A stretch of 64,000 bases of DNA. Origin: Nannocystis punicea. GTDB taxonomy: Bacteria > Myxococcota_A > Polyangia > Nannocystales > Nannocystaceae. The DNA is taken from the NCBI RefSeq assembly GCF_026965555.1, contig NZ_CP114040.1, positions 2,790,001-2,854,000 on the forward strand, in the 5' to 3' direction. The position numbers and the translations under genes were made by a program. Below are positions 17,284 to 25,900 of this stretch, piece after piece. Each line of letters opens with the position of its first letter. Within the stretch, counting starts at the first letter, position 1. The notes below the pieces were generated by a model, which saw only the letters and a program-made list of their open reading frames with translations, had not been told where the DNA came from and did not search any database.

Positions 17284-18045
17284 GTGACACTGCAATTTCG
17301 GGAGATGATCATCTCCAGTCTGTTCATGCTGCCGCTCTTGTCGGGATGCGACGACAATAAGGGCGGAGCGACCGCAGGTGGCAGCACGAGCGGCGAAGAC
17401 ACGACCGGCAATAACATGACCGACGACAGCCCGACGGAAGGGGGCACCGGGGGCAGCGCCGGCAGCGACAGCGCGACCGGGGGCGGCACGACCGGGGGCA
17501 GCACCGGCAGCGACGGCACGACCGGGGGCACCACCGGCAGCGACGGCACGACGGGAGACTCCGGAGACGCGTCGCTCTGCCAGGACGCGTGCGACAAGCT
17601 GGTCTCCTGCGAGCTCGAGGAGAACGTCCGTGAGTGCCTCTCGTGGTGCGATCCGCTGGTAGAGGAGGTGAGCGACCCTCGCGTCTTCCCCGGGTGTGTC
17701 GCTCTCGTCGAGGACTTTCTCGAGTGCGTCGCCGAGGAGCCCATGTGCTTCGAGCGCGACCCGTGTTCGGGGCTCGACGTGGCGATCGAGGAGCAGTGTA
17801 GCTGCGGGCGCACGGCCGAGGGCGCCATCGACGGGAGCGAATGTACCTACGAGGAGGAATGTGGGGTCGTCTCCCGCGAAGTCCACTGCGTCGGCGGTAC
17901 CTGCATCTGTGAAGTGAACGGCGAGGACGTGGGCGAGTGCCAGGCCCAGGCGAAGATCTGTGAGAGCCTGGACCAGGGCGGCGATCTCATGGCGATCGCC
18001 GCGGGCGAGTGCTGCGGCTGGGAACCGTTCGAGCTGGGCGATTGA
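17284..18045 (+). CDS. Cysteine-rich lipoprotein with Gly/Thr/Ser linker
   Basis: A 253-residue surface lipoprotein. The GTG at 17284 is chosen because AAAGGA lies 7-8 bp upstream; an ATG at 17305 is in frame but has a GGGAG directly touching it. The signal ends with the lipobox LLSGC. A linker rich in GGxTGS units (about 30-110) precedes a domain with about 18 cysteines (SLCQDACDKLVSCELEENV, CSCGRTAEG, CVGGTCICEVNG). The many cysteines suggest a disulfide-stabilised fold outside the cell. The domain resembles those of other uncharacterised myxobacterial lipoproteins; no enzymatic motif is visible. It converges on the propeller gene downstream. Confidence 0.85.
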   Translation: MTLQFREMIISSLFMLPLLSGCDDNKGGATAGGSTSGEDTTGNNMTDDSPTEGGTGGSAGSDSATGGGTTGGSTGSDGTTGGTTGSDGTTGDSGDASLCQDACDKLVSCELEENVRECLSWCDPLVEEVSDPRVFPGCVALVEDFLECVAEEPMCFERDPCSGLDVAIEEQCSCGRTAEGAIDGSECTYEEECGVVSREVHCVGGTCICEVNGEDVGECQAQAKICESLDQGGDLMAIAAGECCGWEPFELGD

Positions 18046-18150
18046 GCCCCACCGAGCGCCCGGGTCTGGCAGCCCGCGCGGCCGTCAGCGCTCGCCCGGG
18101 TCGCCGCGGTCGACCGTAGAGGAGTCTAACGCCGCGAGTCGCCACATGCG

Positions 18151-19089
18151 TCAGGGGGAGCCGTTCAGATCGTAGCTCGTGATCGCGGTCTCGGTGAGCA
18201 CGTAAAAGCGGTCGTCCGGGGCGAGCAGGGCGTCGCGAATGCCGTTACCCGCGGCCAGCTTCGACCACAGGACCGCGCCGTCCGGGCCCACGCGGGCGAC
18301 GTGCTGGACCGATTGGCCCTCGCCCGTCGCGCCGCCGGCCAGGAAGACGCCGCCGTCCTCGGCCGCGACCAGTTTGCCGGCGCCGCCGCGCCAGGGGGCC
18401 GGCAGCGAATAATCGTTCCACGACAGCTCGACGCCGGCGGTGTCGAAGGTGAGGAGGCTGTACCCGGGCAAGGGCTCGAACGGGATGTCGATGCCGTGGC
18501 GGGACAGCGAGACGACGAGCTTGCCGCCCGTGAGCGCGATGCCGCCGACGGACACGCCGATGGGCTCGGGCGGCGGGCGATCGAGCTGCCACAGGGGCGC
18601 GCCGTCGCGGTCCAGGGCGCGCAGGTGGACGCGATGAGCGATCGGCAGGTCGTCGGTGTGCTCGCGGCGCTGGCCGACGACGTAGACGGCGTCGGCGTCG
18701 ACCGCGAGGCTGTGATAGGAGGTCTGCGTCGGAGATTCGTCGAAGGGGTCCTGCGCGGCGCTCCACAGCAGCGCACCTTCGCCGGTGAATCGATGCACCT
18801 CGCTGGTCGAGACGATGTTGAGGATCATGCCGACGACGACGATGTCGCCGTCGGGGGCGATCTCGAGGTCGAATGGTTGCAGGTGCAGGTCATCGTATTT
18901 GAATTGCCACACCAGGTCGCCGGCCGCGGTCAGCCGGGCGAGCCAGAATGTGCCGAGACCGTCCGAGAGGACCTCCTGATTCGACACCGGGCCCGCGAGC
19001 ACGACGTCGCCGTTGGCCGCCGTGGCGGCCTCGAAGACGGGGAGCCACTCGACCTTGTCGGACTCGAGCGACCACGTCCAGGGCGTCAA
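18151..19089 (-). pseudogene. Second half of a split beta-propeller protein
   Basis: A frame of 312 codons continuing the propeller pattern of the upstream gene: WLPVFEAATAANGDVVLAGP, DLEIAPDGDIVVVG, YHSLAVDADAVYVVG, GIALTGGKLVVSLSRHG. It has no signal peptide and no ATG; the only start at the junction is a TTG at 19089 that overlaps the upstream TGA (ATTGA). Joining the upstream RRFALD to TPWTWSLESDK by a one-base frame change would give a continuous lipoprotein of about 730 residues, so this looks like the rest of one gene broken by a frameshift, either natural or a sequence error. Translational coupling through the TTG is the alternative; the product would then lack an export signal. Confidence 0.7.
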
Positions 19090-20342
19090 TCGAGCGCGAA
19101 TCGCCGGATCCACAGGCGCGCGTGTGTGCCGGTGGAGGCTTTCGCGGCGCCGGCAACGACGAGGAAGTCGGGGCCGATGCCAGCGGCGGCTGCGACATCG
19201 TCGACGTCGTCGACCGAGTCGGTGAGCGTCGATGTCCACAGCTGGAGCCCGCTGCCGTCGTACATGCGGACCATGCTGGTGCGAACGTCCTCGAGGCGGA
19301 AGCCGGCGAGCGCGATGTGCTGGTGGGAGTCGGTGGCGACGTCGGCGATGGCGTCGTCCGGGTCGCCGATGACGCCCCAGATCTCGTCGAACTCGGAGCC
19401 GCGCCGCTGAACCATGAGGTCGTGGTCGGGTCCGAAGCCGGCCAGGACGAGGTCGTCGCCGCCGATGGGGGCGGCGACGGTCCTCGGCCTGGATCCGCCT
19501 CCGAGTCGGGTCGAGAGCAGCACACCGTCGTGGTCGAGGGCGAGGAGCAGCGATTGGCCGTCGAGCGTGCGGCCGACGACGACGACGCGGTCGTCGAGGG
19601 CGACGAGCGCCTCGGCCGAGATGCTCAGCTCGTCCGCGGGCCGCGTCTCCCACAGCGCCGCGCCGGTGTCGAGCCGGTGTTTGCGGACGACGAGGCGCCA
19701 GCCGGGGAGGCTGTCGCCGCTCTCGACGGTGGCCGAGTAGAGTGCGTCGCCGTGGACCGCGAGGCCGGCCACGCGATCGAAGAGCTCTTCGGGGATCGTG
19801 GGCTGGAAGCTCCACAACTCGGTGCCGGTCGCGGCGAGGCAGACGATCGCGCCCTCGTGGGCGCCGAGGAAGATCCGGCCGTCCTGGTGGACGTCGAGCC
19901 TGTCGATCTGCTCGACCGGCGTGCGCCACAGTTCGGTGCCGTCGGCGGCCAGCGCCACCACGAACGAATCATTGCCGGCGAAGCCAGCGAGGATGGTGCG
20001 ACCGAGGCCGTCGATCGCGAGGTCGGACACGCCCCTGAGGCCGGCCGGTTCGACGGTCCATTCGACCCGTCCACTGCGGCCGCAGGCGTTGTCGCAGCCG
20101 TCGTTGGGTTCGTCGTTGCCGTCGTCGCAGGCCTCGCTGGTGTCGATGATGCCGTCGCCACAGACGGCCGGGCCGGTGGTCGGTGGATTGTCGGCAGCCG
20201 TGTCCGTGGTCGGCGCGGTGGTGCCGTCCATCGTGGCACCGGCGGTGTCGGACGGGGTCTCGCCGACGACGATGGAAGGGAAGCAGCCGGCGAGGGCGAA
20301 GCCGAGTGCGGCGAGGGTGGTGAAGCGGGGAGAACAGGACAA
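19086..20342 (-). CDS. Beta-propeller lipoprotein with Cys-rich repeat (N-terminal part)
   Basis: A 418-residue lipoprotein. The signal MSCSPRFTTLAALGFALAGC has a good lipobox (LAGC, Cys20). A Thr/Asp-rich linker follows, then CGDGIIDTSEACDDGN, the same DUF4215-type unit found in the RCC1 protein at 13.3 kb, and then PQQ-like propeller blades with repeated patterns such as DLAIDGLGRTILAGFAGN, RLDVHQDGRIFLGAHEG and LVALDDRVVVVGRTLDG. It likely forms a propeller on the cell surface for binding. The stop at 19086 interrupts the propeller; the remaining blades are in another frame downstream, so the protein as written is probably truncated. Confidence 0.85.
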   Translation of the reverse strand: MSCSPRFTTLAALGFALAGCFPSIVVGETPSDTAGATMDGTTAPTTDTAADNPPTTGPAVCGDGIIDTSEACDDGNDEPNDGCDNACGRSGRVEWTVEPAGLRGVSDLAIDGLGRTILAGFAGNDSFVVALAADGTELWRTPVEQIDRLDVHQDGRIFLGAHEGAIVCLAATGTELWSFQPTIPEELFDRVAGLAVHGDALYSATVESGDSLPGWRLVVRKHRLDTGAALWETRPADELSISAEALVALDDRVVVVGRTLDGQSLLLALDHDGVLLSTRLGGGSRPRTVAAPIGGDDLVLAGFGPDHDLMVQRRGSEFDEIWGVIGDPDDAIADVATDSHQHIALAGFRLEDVRTSMVRMYDGSGLQLWTSTLTDSVDDVDDVAAAAGIGPDFLVVAGAAKASTGTHARLWIRRFALD

Positions 20343-20400
20343 GGGTACCTCCGTCGGAGTGGTCCCCGGACGGAGGTGCTTCCGTCACCGTCGCGGCGGA

Positions 20401-20660
20401 TGACCGCGGCGAGGCGCTCCGTGCTCGCCGTCACCCGGAGCTCCACGGCTCCCGGGGCTGCGGTCGAGAGTTGCTCCGCCGCTCCGCCGTCCCCCGGAGC
20501 TCCACGGCCCCGCGGCTGCGGCCGCGCGAGTTCCTGGACGGGCTGTCCTTGGGGACATGTCATCGCCTGCTCCGTCGCTCCGTGCTCGCCGTCACCCGGA
20601 GCTCCACGGCCCCGGGGCTGCGGTCGCGCGATTCCTGGGCGGGCTGTCCTCGGGGACAGG
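20401..20660. repeat. Dispersed repeat family, inverted copies with two palindromes
   Basis: Three related units share ctccgtgctcgccgtcaccc, ggagctccacggc and ggctgcgg blocks. Two of them end in the palindrome or a near version: TGTCCTTGGGGACA at 20544-20557 and TGTCCTCGGGGACA at 20645-20658. On the opposite strand they match 15018-15090. The last palindrome ends two bases beyond the stop of the neighbouring minus-strand gene. The whole gap 20343-20660 has no gene. Confidence 0.8.
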
Positions 20661-21506
20661 TCAGCGCAAGGCGGTGATCGGCCGGCACTGCAGCAGGTAG
20701 AGCCGGCCGGCCTCGTAGGCGCACTCGAGGTCGACGGGCCAGCCCATGGCGTCCTCGAGGCGGAGGGCGAGGGCGCCGAGCTCGTGGACCTGCGCGTCGG
20801 TCAGGCAGGCGCGCGCGCGCAGGGTCCGGAGGACGGGGACCTCGCGCGTGCCGCCGTCGCTGCGGACGGTCATCTGCGCCTTGTCGCCGAGGCGGAACTG
20901 GATCGTCGACAGCGCGGGCCGGCGGAGGATCCACGTGTCGGGCGTGGCGAGGCCGCCGACGATGCTCTCGCCGAGGCCCCAGTTGGCGTTGATCACCAGC
21001 TCGTCGGCGGCGCGGCTGGTCGGGTTGACGCTGAACACCACGGCCGCGGCGTCGGCGGCGACCAGCGCCTGGACCAGCACGCCGAGGCCGACGGAGTCGC
21101 CGCCGCGCTCGCGCCGGTACGCGAGGACCCGCGGGTCGGCGGCGGAGCTCCAGCAGCGGACGATCGCGGCGAGCACTGCGTCGAGGCCGCGGACGTTGAG
21201 GTAGGAGGCGAAGATGCCGGCGAACGAGGCGCTGGCGCCGTCCTCGTCGACCGCCGAGGAGCGCACTGCGACGGCCGGGTCAGCGGCGCCGCAGCGGGTC
21301 CCGAGAGCCGCGTAAGCGTCGGCGACGGCCCGCGCGAGGTCGTCGGGGAGCGAGTCGCCGGGGCTGCGGGCGTGCGCCGCTGCCGTCAGGACGAAGCCGG
21401 GGGGGACGGGGCAGCGGGCGGCCAGCCGCGCGAGGTTGGCCGCCTTGCCGCCCACGCGCACCGGGTCGTCGCAGCCGGGCTGATCGAGCCAGAGGAGGTC
21501 GTTCAT
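20661..21506 (-). CDS. ATP-binding domain of a PEP-synthase/rifampin-phosphotransferase-like enzyme
   Basis: A 281-residue stand-alone PPDK_N-type ATP-binding protein. Recognisable are VGGKAANLARLA, VPPGFVLTAAA, the ATP-grasp core AVRSSAVDEDGASASFAGIF, FSVNPTSRA, INANWGLGESIVGG and the terminal YLLQCRPIT. In PEP synthase and rifampin phosphotransferase this domain uses ATP to phosphorylate a His on a swivelling domain of the same chain. Here that domain is missing; the only one in view is fused to the end of the large NRPS two genes upstream. The two should act together, releasing AMP and Pi while passing a phosphate to the substrate. Its start region (stop, gacccgcg, ATG) is a copy of the P450 3' end. 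Last gene of the operon in view. Confidence 0.9.
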   Translation of the reverse strand: MNDLLWLDQPGCDDPVRVGGKAANLARLAARCPVPPGFVLTAAAHARSPGDSLPDDLARAVADAYAALGTRCGAADPAVAVRSSAVDEDGASASFAGIFASYLNVRGLDAVLAAIVRCWSSAADPRVLAYRRERGGDSVGLGVLVQALVAADAAAVVFSVNPTSRAADELVINANWGLGESIVGGLATPDTWILRRPALSTIQFRLGDKAQMTVRSDGGTREVPVLRTLRARACLTDAQVHELGALALRLEDAMGWPVDLECAYEAGRLYLLQCRPITALR

Positions 21507-21763
21507 CGCGGGTCTCAGGCGGCGGCGCGCGGGTGCAGCCGCAGCGGCAGCTCGGCGCCGGGGAAGTCGGAGTGGAGGATGGGATGCATCGCGGGAGGTC
21601 GCGCCCGGGAAGTTGGAGTGGAGGAGGTCGAGGTTCGCGGCGACCGAGGAAGTCGGAGTGGAGGAGGTCGAGGTTCGCGGCGACCGGGGAAGTTGAAGCG
21701 GAGGAGGTCGAGGCTCGCGGCGACCGGGGAAGTTGAAGCGGAGGAGGTCGAGGTTCGCGGGTC
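21507..21763. repeat. Duplicated P450 3' end and 40-bp tandem array
   Basis: 21507-21553 nearly matches 21757-21803, the last codons and stop of the P450 gene (blocks tcgcgggtctcagg and ggcggcgcgcgggtgcagcc). Between them 21602-21760 holds four tandem units of 39-40 bp (core gaggaggtcgaggttcgcgg), themselves like the P450 tail segment coding NFLGG. The period is not a multiple of three, fitting a non-coding array. No gene is present. Confidence 0.85.
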
Positions 21764-22987
21764 TCAGGTGGCGGCGCGCGGGTGCAGCCGCACCGGCAGC
21801 TTGCCGTAGCCGCCGAGGAAGTTGGAGTAGAGGCGACGCGGCTCGCCGGTCAGCTCGATCCGCTCGGTGGTGGCGAGTAGCGCCTGCAGCAGCGCGCTCA
21901 GCTCGATCCTGGCGAGCTGGGCGCCGAGGCAGAAGTGGTGACCGTGGCCGAAGGCAAGGTGACGGTTCGGCCGGCGGCCGAGGTCGAGGCGGTGCGGCTC
22001 GGCGAACTCGGCGGGGTCGAAGTTGGCGGCGCTGTTCCACACCGTGACCGTGTGGCCGGCGGCGATCGACTTGCCGGCGAGCTCGTGGGCGACGGTGGCG
22101 GTGCGGCCGGAGTGCATGGCGGGGGTGGTCCAGCGCAGCAGCTCCTCGACGGCCGAGTCGACGGGGACCTCGCCGCGGCGCAGGCGCTGCCACTCGTCCG
22201 GGAAGTCGGCGAGCGCCTTGATCGTGCCGACGAGCGACAGCCGCGAGGTCTCATCGCCGCCGAGCAGCAGGCTGTAGCTGTTGAGCAGCAGCTCCTGCTG
22301 CGACAGCGCCAGCGGCTCGCGCGTCAGCTGCAGGAGGATCGCGAACACGTCGTCGCCGGGGACGTTCTTGCGCCGCATGGCGAGGCGGGCGAAGTACATC
22401 AGGATCTCGTTGCGGGCCAGCCGGGCGTCGGTGTCGGTCGCGTCGGCGGACTCGGCGGCGAGGCAGGCGCGGGCGTGGGCCAGCAGCGGGCGGCGGTCGG
22501 GCTCGGGGATCGTCAGCAGGTCGCAGATCGCGGCGAGCGGGATGTGCTCGGCGACGTCGGCCGAGAACTCGCACTCGCTGCGGGCGGCGGCGGCCTGCAC
22601 GAGGGCGACGGTCGAGCGGGCGATCCGCTCGGACAGGTCGCGCAGGGCGGCGGGAGTGAAGGCCCGCAGCAGACGGCGGCGGATCTCGAGGTTGCGCGGG
22701 CCGTCGGAGACGACGAGCATCTGGCCGCCGGCCGGGTCGCCGCCGGCGAGCAAAGTGGCGAGGACGTTGCCGCGTTTCGAGGTGTAGGTGTCGCTGTCGC
22801 GGTAGACGGCGAGCGCGTGGGCGTGGCGCGTGACGACCCAGAAGCCGCCGGCGCCCGCGGGGTGCCAGACGACCGGATCCTCGTCGCGCAGGAGCTGCCA
22901 GACGTCGGCGAGGTCGCGCTCGGCGTGCAGCCGGGGCGAGGCCAGGTCGATTCCGGCGAGCGGGCCGGTGGCGAATGCGAGGGTCAT
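21764..22987 (-). CDS. Cytochrome P450
   Basis: Haem monooxygenase of 407 residues, soluble, needing ferredoxin and reductase from elsewhere. The I-helix oxygen motif is GGDETS (about 242), the ExxR motif lies in EELLRW (about 281), and the haem-binding loop is FGHGHHFCLG with Cys353. The length and motifs fit bacterial P450s that oxidise polyketides or carrier-bound amino acids. Its ATG (22987) overlaps the NRPS stop by four bases (ATGA), so it is translationally coupled to the NRPS. Likely role: beta-hydroxylation of an amino acid on the last NRPS module, or oxidation (for example epoxidation) of the polyketide part. Sequence alone does not decide which. Confidence 0.93.
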   Translation of the reverse strand: MTLAFATGPLAGIDLASPRLHAERDLADVWQLLRDEDPVVWHPAGAGGFWVVTRHAHALAVYRDSDTYTSKRGNVLATLLAGGDPAGGQMLVVSDGPRNLEIRRRLLRAFTPAALRDLSERIARSTVALVQAAAARSECEFSADVAEHIPLAAICDLLTIPEPDRRPLLAHARACLAAESADATDTDARLARNEILMYFARLAMRRKNVPGDDVFAILLQLTREPLALSQQELLLNSYSLLLGGDETSRLSLVGTIKALADFPDEWQRLRRGEVPVDSAVEELLRWTTPAMHSGRTATVAHELAGKSIAAGHTVTVWNSAANFDPAEFAEPHRLDLGRRPNRHLAFGHGHHFCLGAQLARIELSALLQALLATTERIELTGEPRRLYSNFLGGYGKLPVRLHPRAAT

Positions 22988-25900
22988 GCGGGCTCCTGGG
23001 CGGCAGCGACGACGCGGACGGTGCCGGCGTCGCCGTCGACCTCGACGAGCTGGCCGTCCTTCAGCATCGAGGTGGCGGCGCGGGTGCCGACGACGGCCGG
23101 GATGCCGTACTCGCGGGCGACCACCGCGGCGTGGCACAGCATGCCGCCGGTGTCGGTGACGACCGCGGCGGCGATCGCGAAGTACGGGGTCCACGACGGC
23201 AGCGTGGCGGTGGCGACCAGGACGTCGCCGGGGCGCAGCTTGCCGGCCTCCGGCAGGGTGCGGACGATCCGCGCCGGGCCGGTGACGCGGCCGCGGGCGC
23301 CCGGCAGGCCGTCGAGGGCGCCGCTGCGGGCCTGCGGGCTGACGCGGTCGCCGTTCATGCGGAACATCGCCCGCATCAGCGCCGAGTCCATCGGCAGGAA
23401 CGGGCGCGGGACGCCGAGCACGCCGGGCGGCTTGAAGCCGGCGAAGCGGGCGGCTTCGGCCTGGCGCTCGGCGACGAGGGCGTGCTGCGGGGGCAGCGGG
23501 TCGGCCTCGGCGAGGGCGGTCAGCTCGGCGAGGGACAGGTGGAACACGTCGTCGACGTCGGCGATCGCCCCGGCCGCGGCGAGCCGGCGGCCGACCTCGA
23601 GGGCCGCGCGGCGGGCGTGGAAGGTGATCTTGCAGTCGATCCAGAAGTTGTGCTCCTCGCCGAGGAAGGTGCTGGCCTGGGCCGCGGCGAGCAGCGCCTC
23701 GAACTCGTCGACGACCGGGCGCGGGTGGGCGGCGAGGGCCTGGCGGACCTCAGCGAGGCGGGCCTCGCGGCGCGCGGCCTGCTGCCGCAGCTCGGCCGCG
23801 AGGTCGCGGTCGGGCTGGAGCACGGCCTCTCGCAGGCTGCGGAGCACCGGCAGCGGGGCCTCGTTCCAGGTCGGGCGGTCGATGTAGAGGTCGTCGCCGC
23901 GCTCGCCGTAGACGCGCAGGTAGCCCTGCAGCTCGGCGTGGAGCGCCTGTCCTTCGGGGCTGGTGGCGAGCGCGGCGAGCAGGGCCTCGGGCGGGGTGTC
24001 GACGACGAGCGCGCGGGCGGCCGGGTCGCGCGCGGCGGCGCGGCCGATGTCCCACAGGCGCAGGTTGGCCTCGGTGGTCTTGGTCGGGAAGCCGGCGAGC
24101 AGCTCGTAGACGTCGAGCGGCCTGGCGTCGGGGAAGAGGTCGCGGTAGGCGTCGTCGAAGTCGCTGAGCGCGAGGGTGACCGGGTACATCAGCTCGAAGT
24201 GGATCTCCCACAGGCGGACGACGCGGCGGCGCAGGTCGACGAGGTGGGCGACCAGCTGTGAGAGCGAGGCGCCGGCCAGGTCGATGCTCTGCAGCGCGGC
24301 CAGGTGCTGCTGGATCTCCGGCAGCCACGCCCCCGACCAGTTGCCCGCCAGGCCCTCGCCGCCCTGGCGCAGGGCGGCGTCGGCGGACCGCCACACCTCG
24401 GCGGCGGCGTCGGGCTCGATCTCGGGGACGATCGCCTTCTGATAGACGAAGCCGTTCAGCAGGCGCGGATGGGAGGCGAGCGGCAACTTGTAGAGGTCGT
24501 TGGCGCGGTTGGTGCCGCTGGTCATCGGCGCCATGCGCAGGTCGAAGTCGAGGCGGGCCATCGGCGCGGGGCTGTGGGCCACGTCGAACAGCCACATCGC
24601 CTTGGCGTCGTCGGGGTCGTCCCAGGCGACGGTGAAGGGCTGCGCGGGGGCGGCCTCGGCGGGGCGCTGGCCGTCGACGACGCGGCGCAGGTGGGCCGCG
24701 ACGACGCCGACGTGCGGCTCGCGGATCATCGTGAGGTGGTCGCCGGGGACGATGTGGGCCTCGACGTCGCGGGTGCAGTAGGCCTGCCAGGCCTCGGGGG
24801 AGATCCGCGGCATGCCGACGCGGCGGCGGTCGGCGACCGAGAGCAGGACGACGCGGCCGGGGTAGGGCCGCGCGGGCACGAAGTCGGCGAGCAGGGTGAA
24901 CACGCGCTCGCGCAGGCGGATGGTCCGGCGCAGGGTGTCGACGCCGCCGCCGGGCGGGAGCAGGCGCTCGCGCTCGAGGATCGCGGCGATGTGGGCCCAG
25001 GCCTGGTCGTCGGGCATCTTCGCGGTGGCGTCGATGTCGACGGCGAGGGCCTCGCCGAGCACGACTTTCATCTGGCGGATGTAGTCGAGCAGCTGGTCGT
25101 CGGAGGTCCACTTGTCCTGGGCGGCGCCGCCGTGCACGGGGGCGTGCATGTCGAGCACGACGAGCGCGGTGCGGTGGCCGCGGGCCTCGAGCTCGAGGGC
25201 GATCGCCAGGGCCAGGCGGGCGCCCGCGGAGTGGCCGCTGAGGGTGTAGGGGCCCTGCGGCTGGACGCCCTGCACGAGGTCGGCGAGCCGCGCGGCGAGC
25301 TGCTCCATGCGGGTGACGTCGGGCATCTCCTCGGCGAGGTCGAGCGGCTGGAGGCCGTACAGCGGCTGGTCCTCGCCGAGCGCCGGCCCCAGCGGGTGGA
25401 GGTAGCTGGCGTGGACGCCGAAGCCGCCGACGCAGAACACCGGCGGGCGCGCGCCCTTGGGCTGGATCGGCAGCAGGAGCGGGCTCGTGGTCGAAGGGAC
25501 AGGTTGGTCGGCGGTCATGGTCCGGGCGAGCTCTCGCAGGGTGGGGGCCTGGAACAGGGTGGCGATCGAGATGGTGTGGCCGAGCTCGGCCTCGACGCGC
25601 AGGACCATGGTCAGCGCGAGCAGCGAGTGGCCGCCGAGGCGGAAGAAGTTGTCGTCGGCGCCGACGCGCTCGACCTCGAGGACCTCCTGCCAGATCGCCG
25701 CGAGCGCCCGCTCCGTCGCGGTCTCGGGCGGCTGCCAGGCGCTGTGCTGGAGGTCGGCCTCGTCGGGGCTCGGCAGGGCGCGGCGGTCGATCTTGCCGCT
25801 CGCGGTCAGCGGGAAGGCGTCGCGGCGCAGGTAGATCTCGGGGACCATGAAGGCCGGCAGGCCGGCGGCCAGGCGGGCGCGCAGGTCGGCGACGGTCGGG

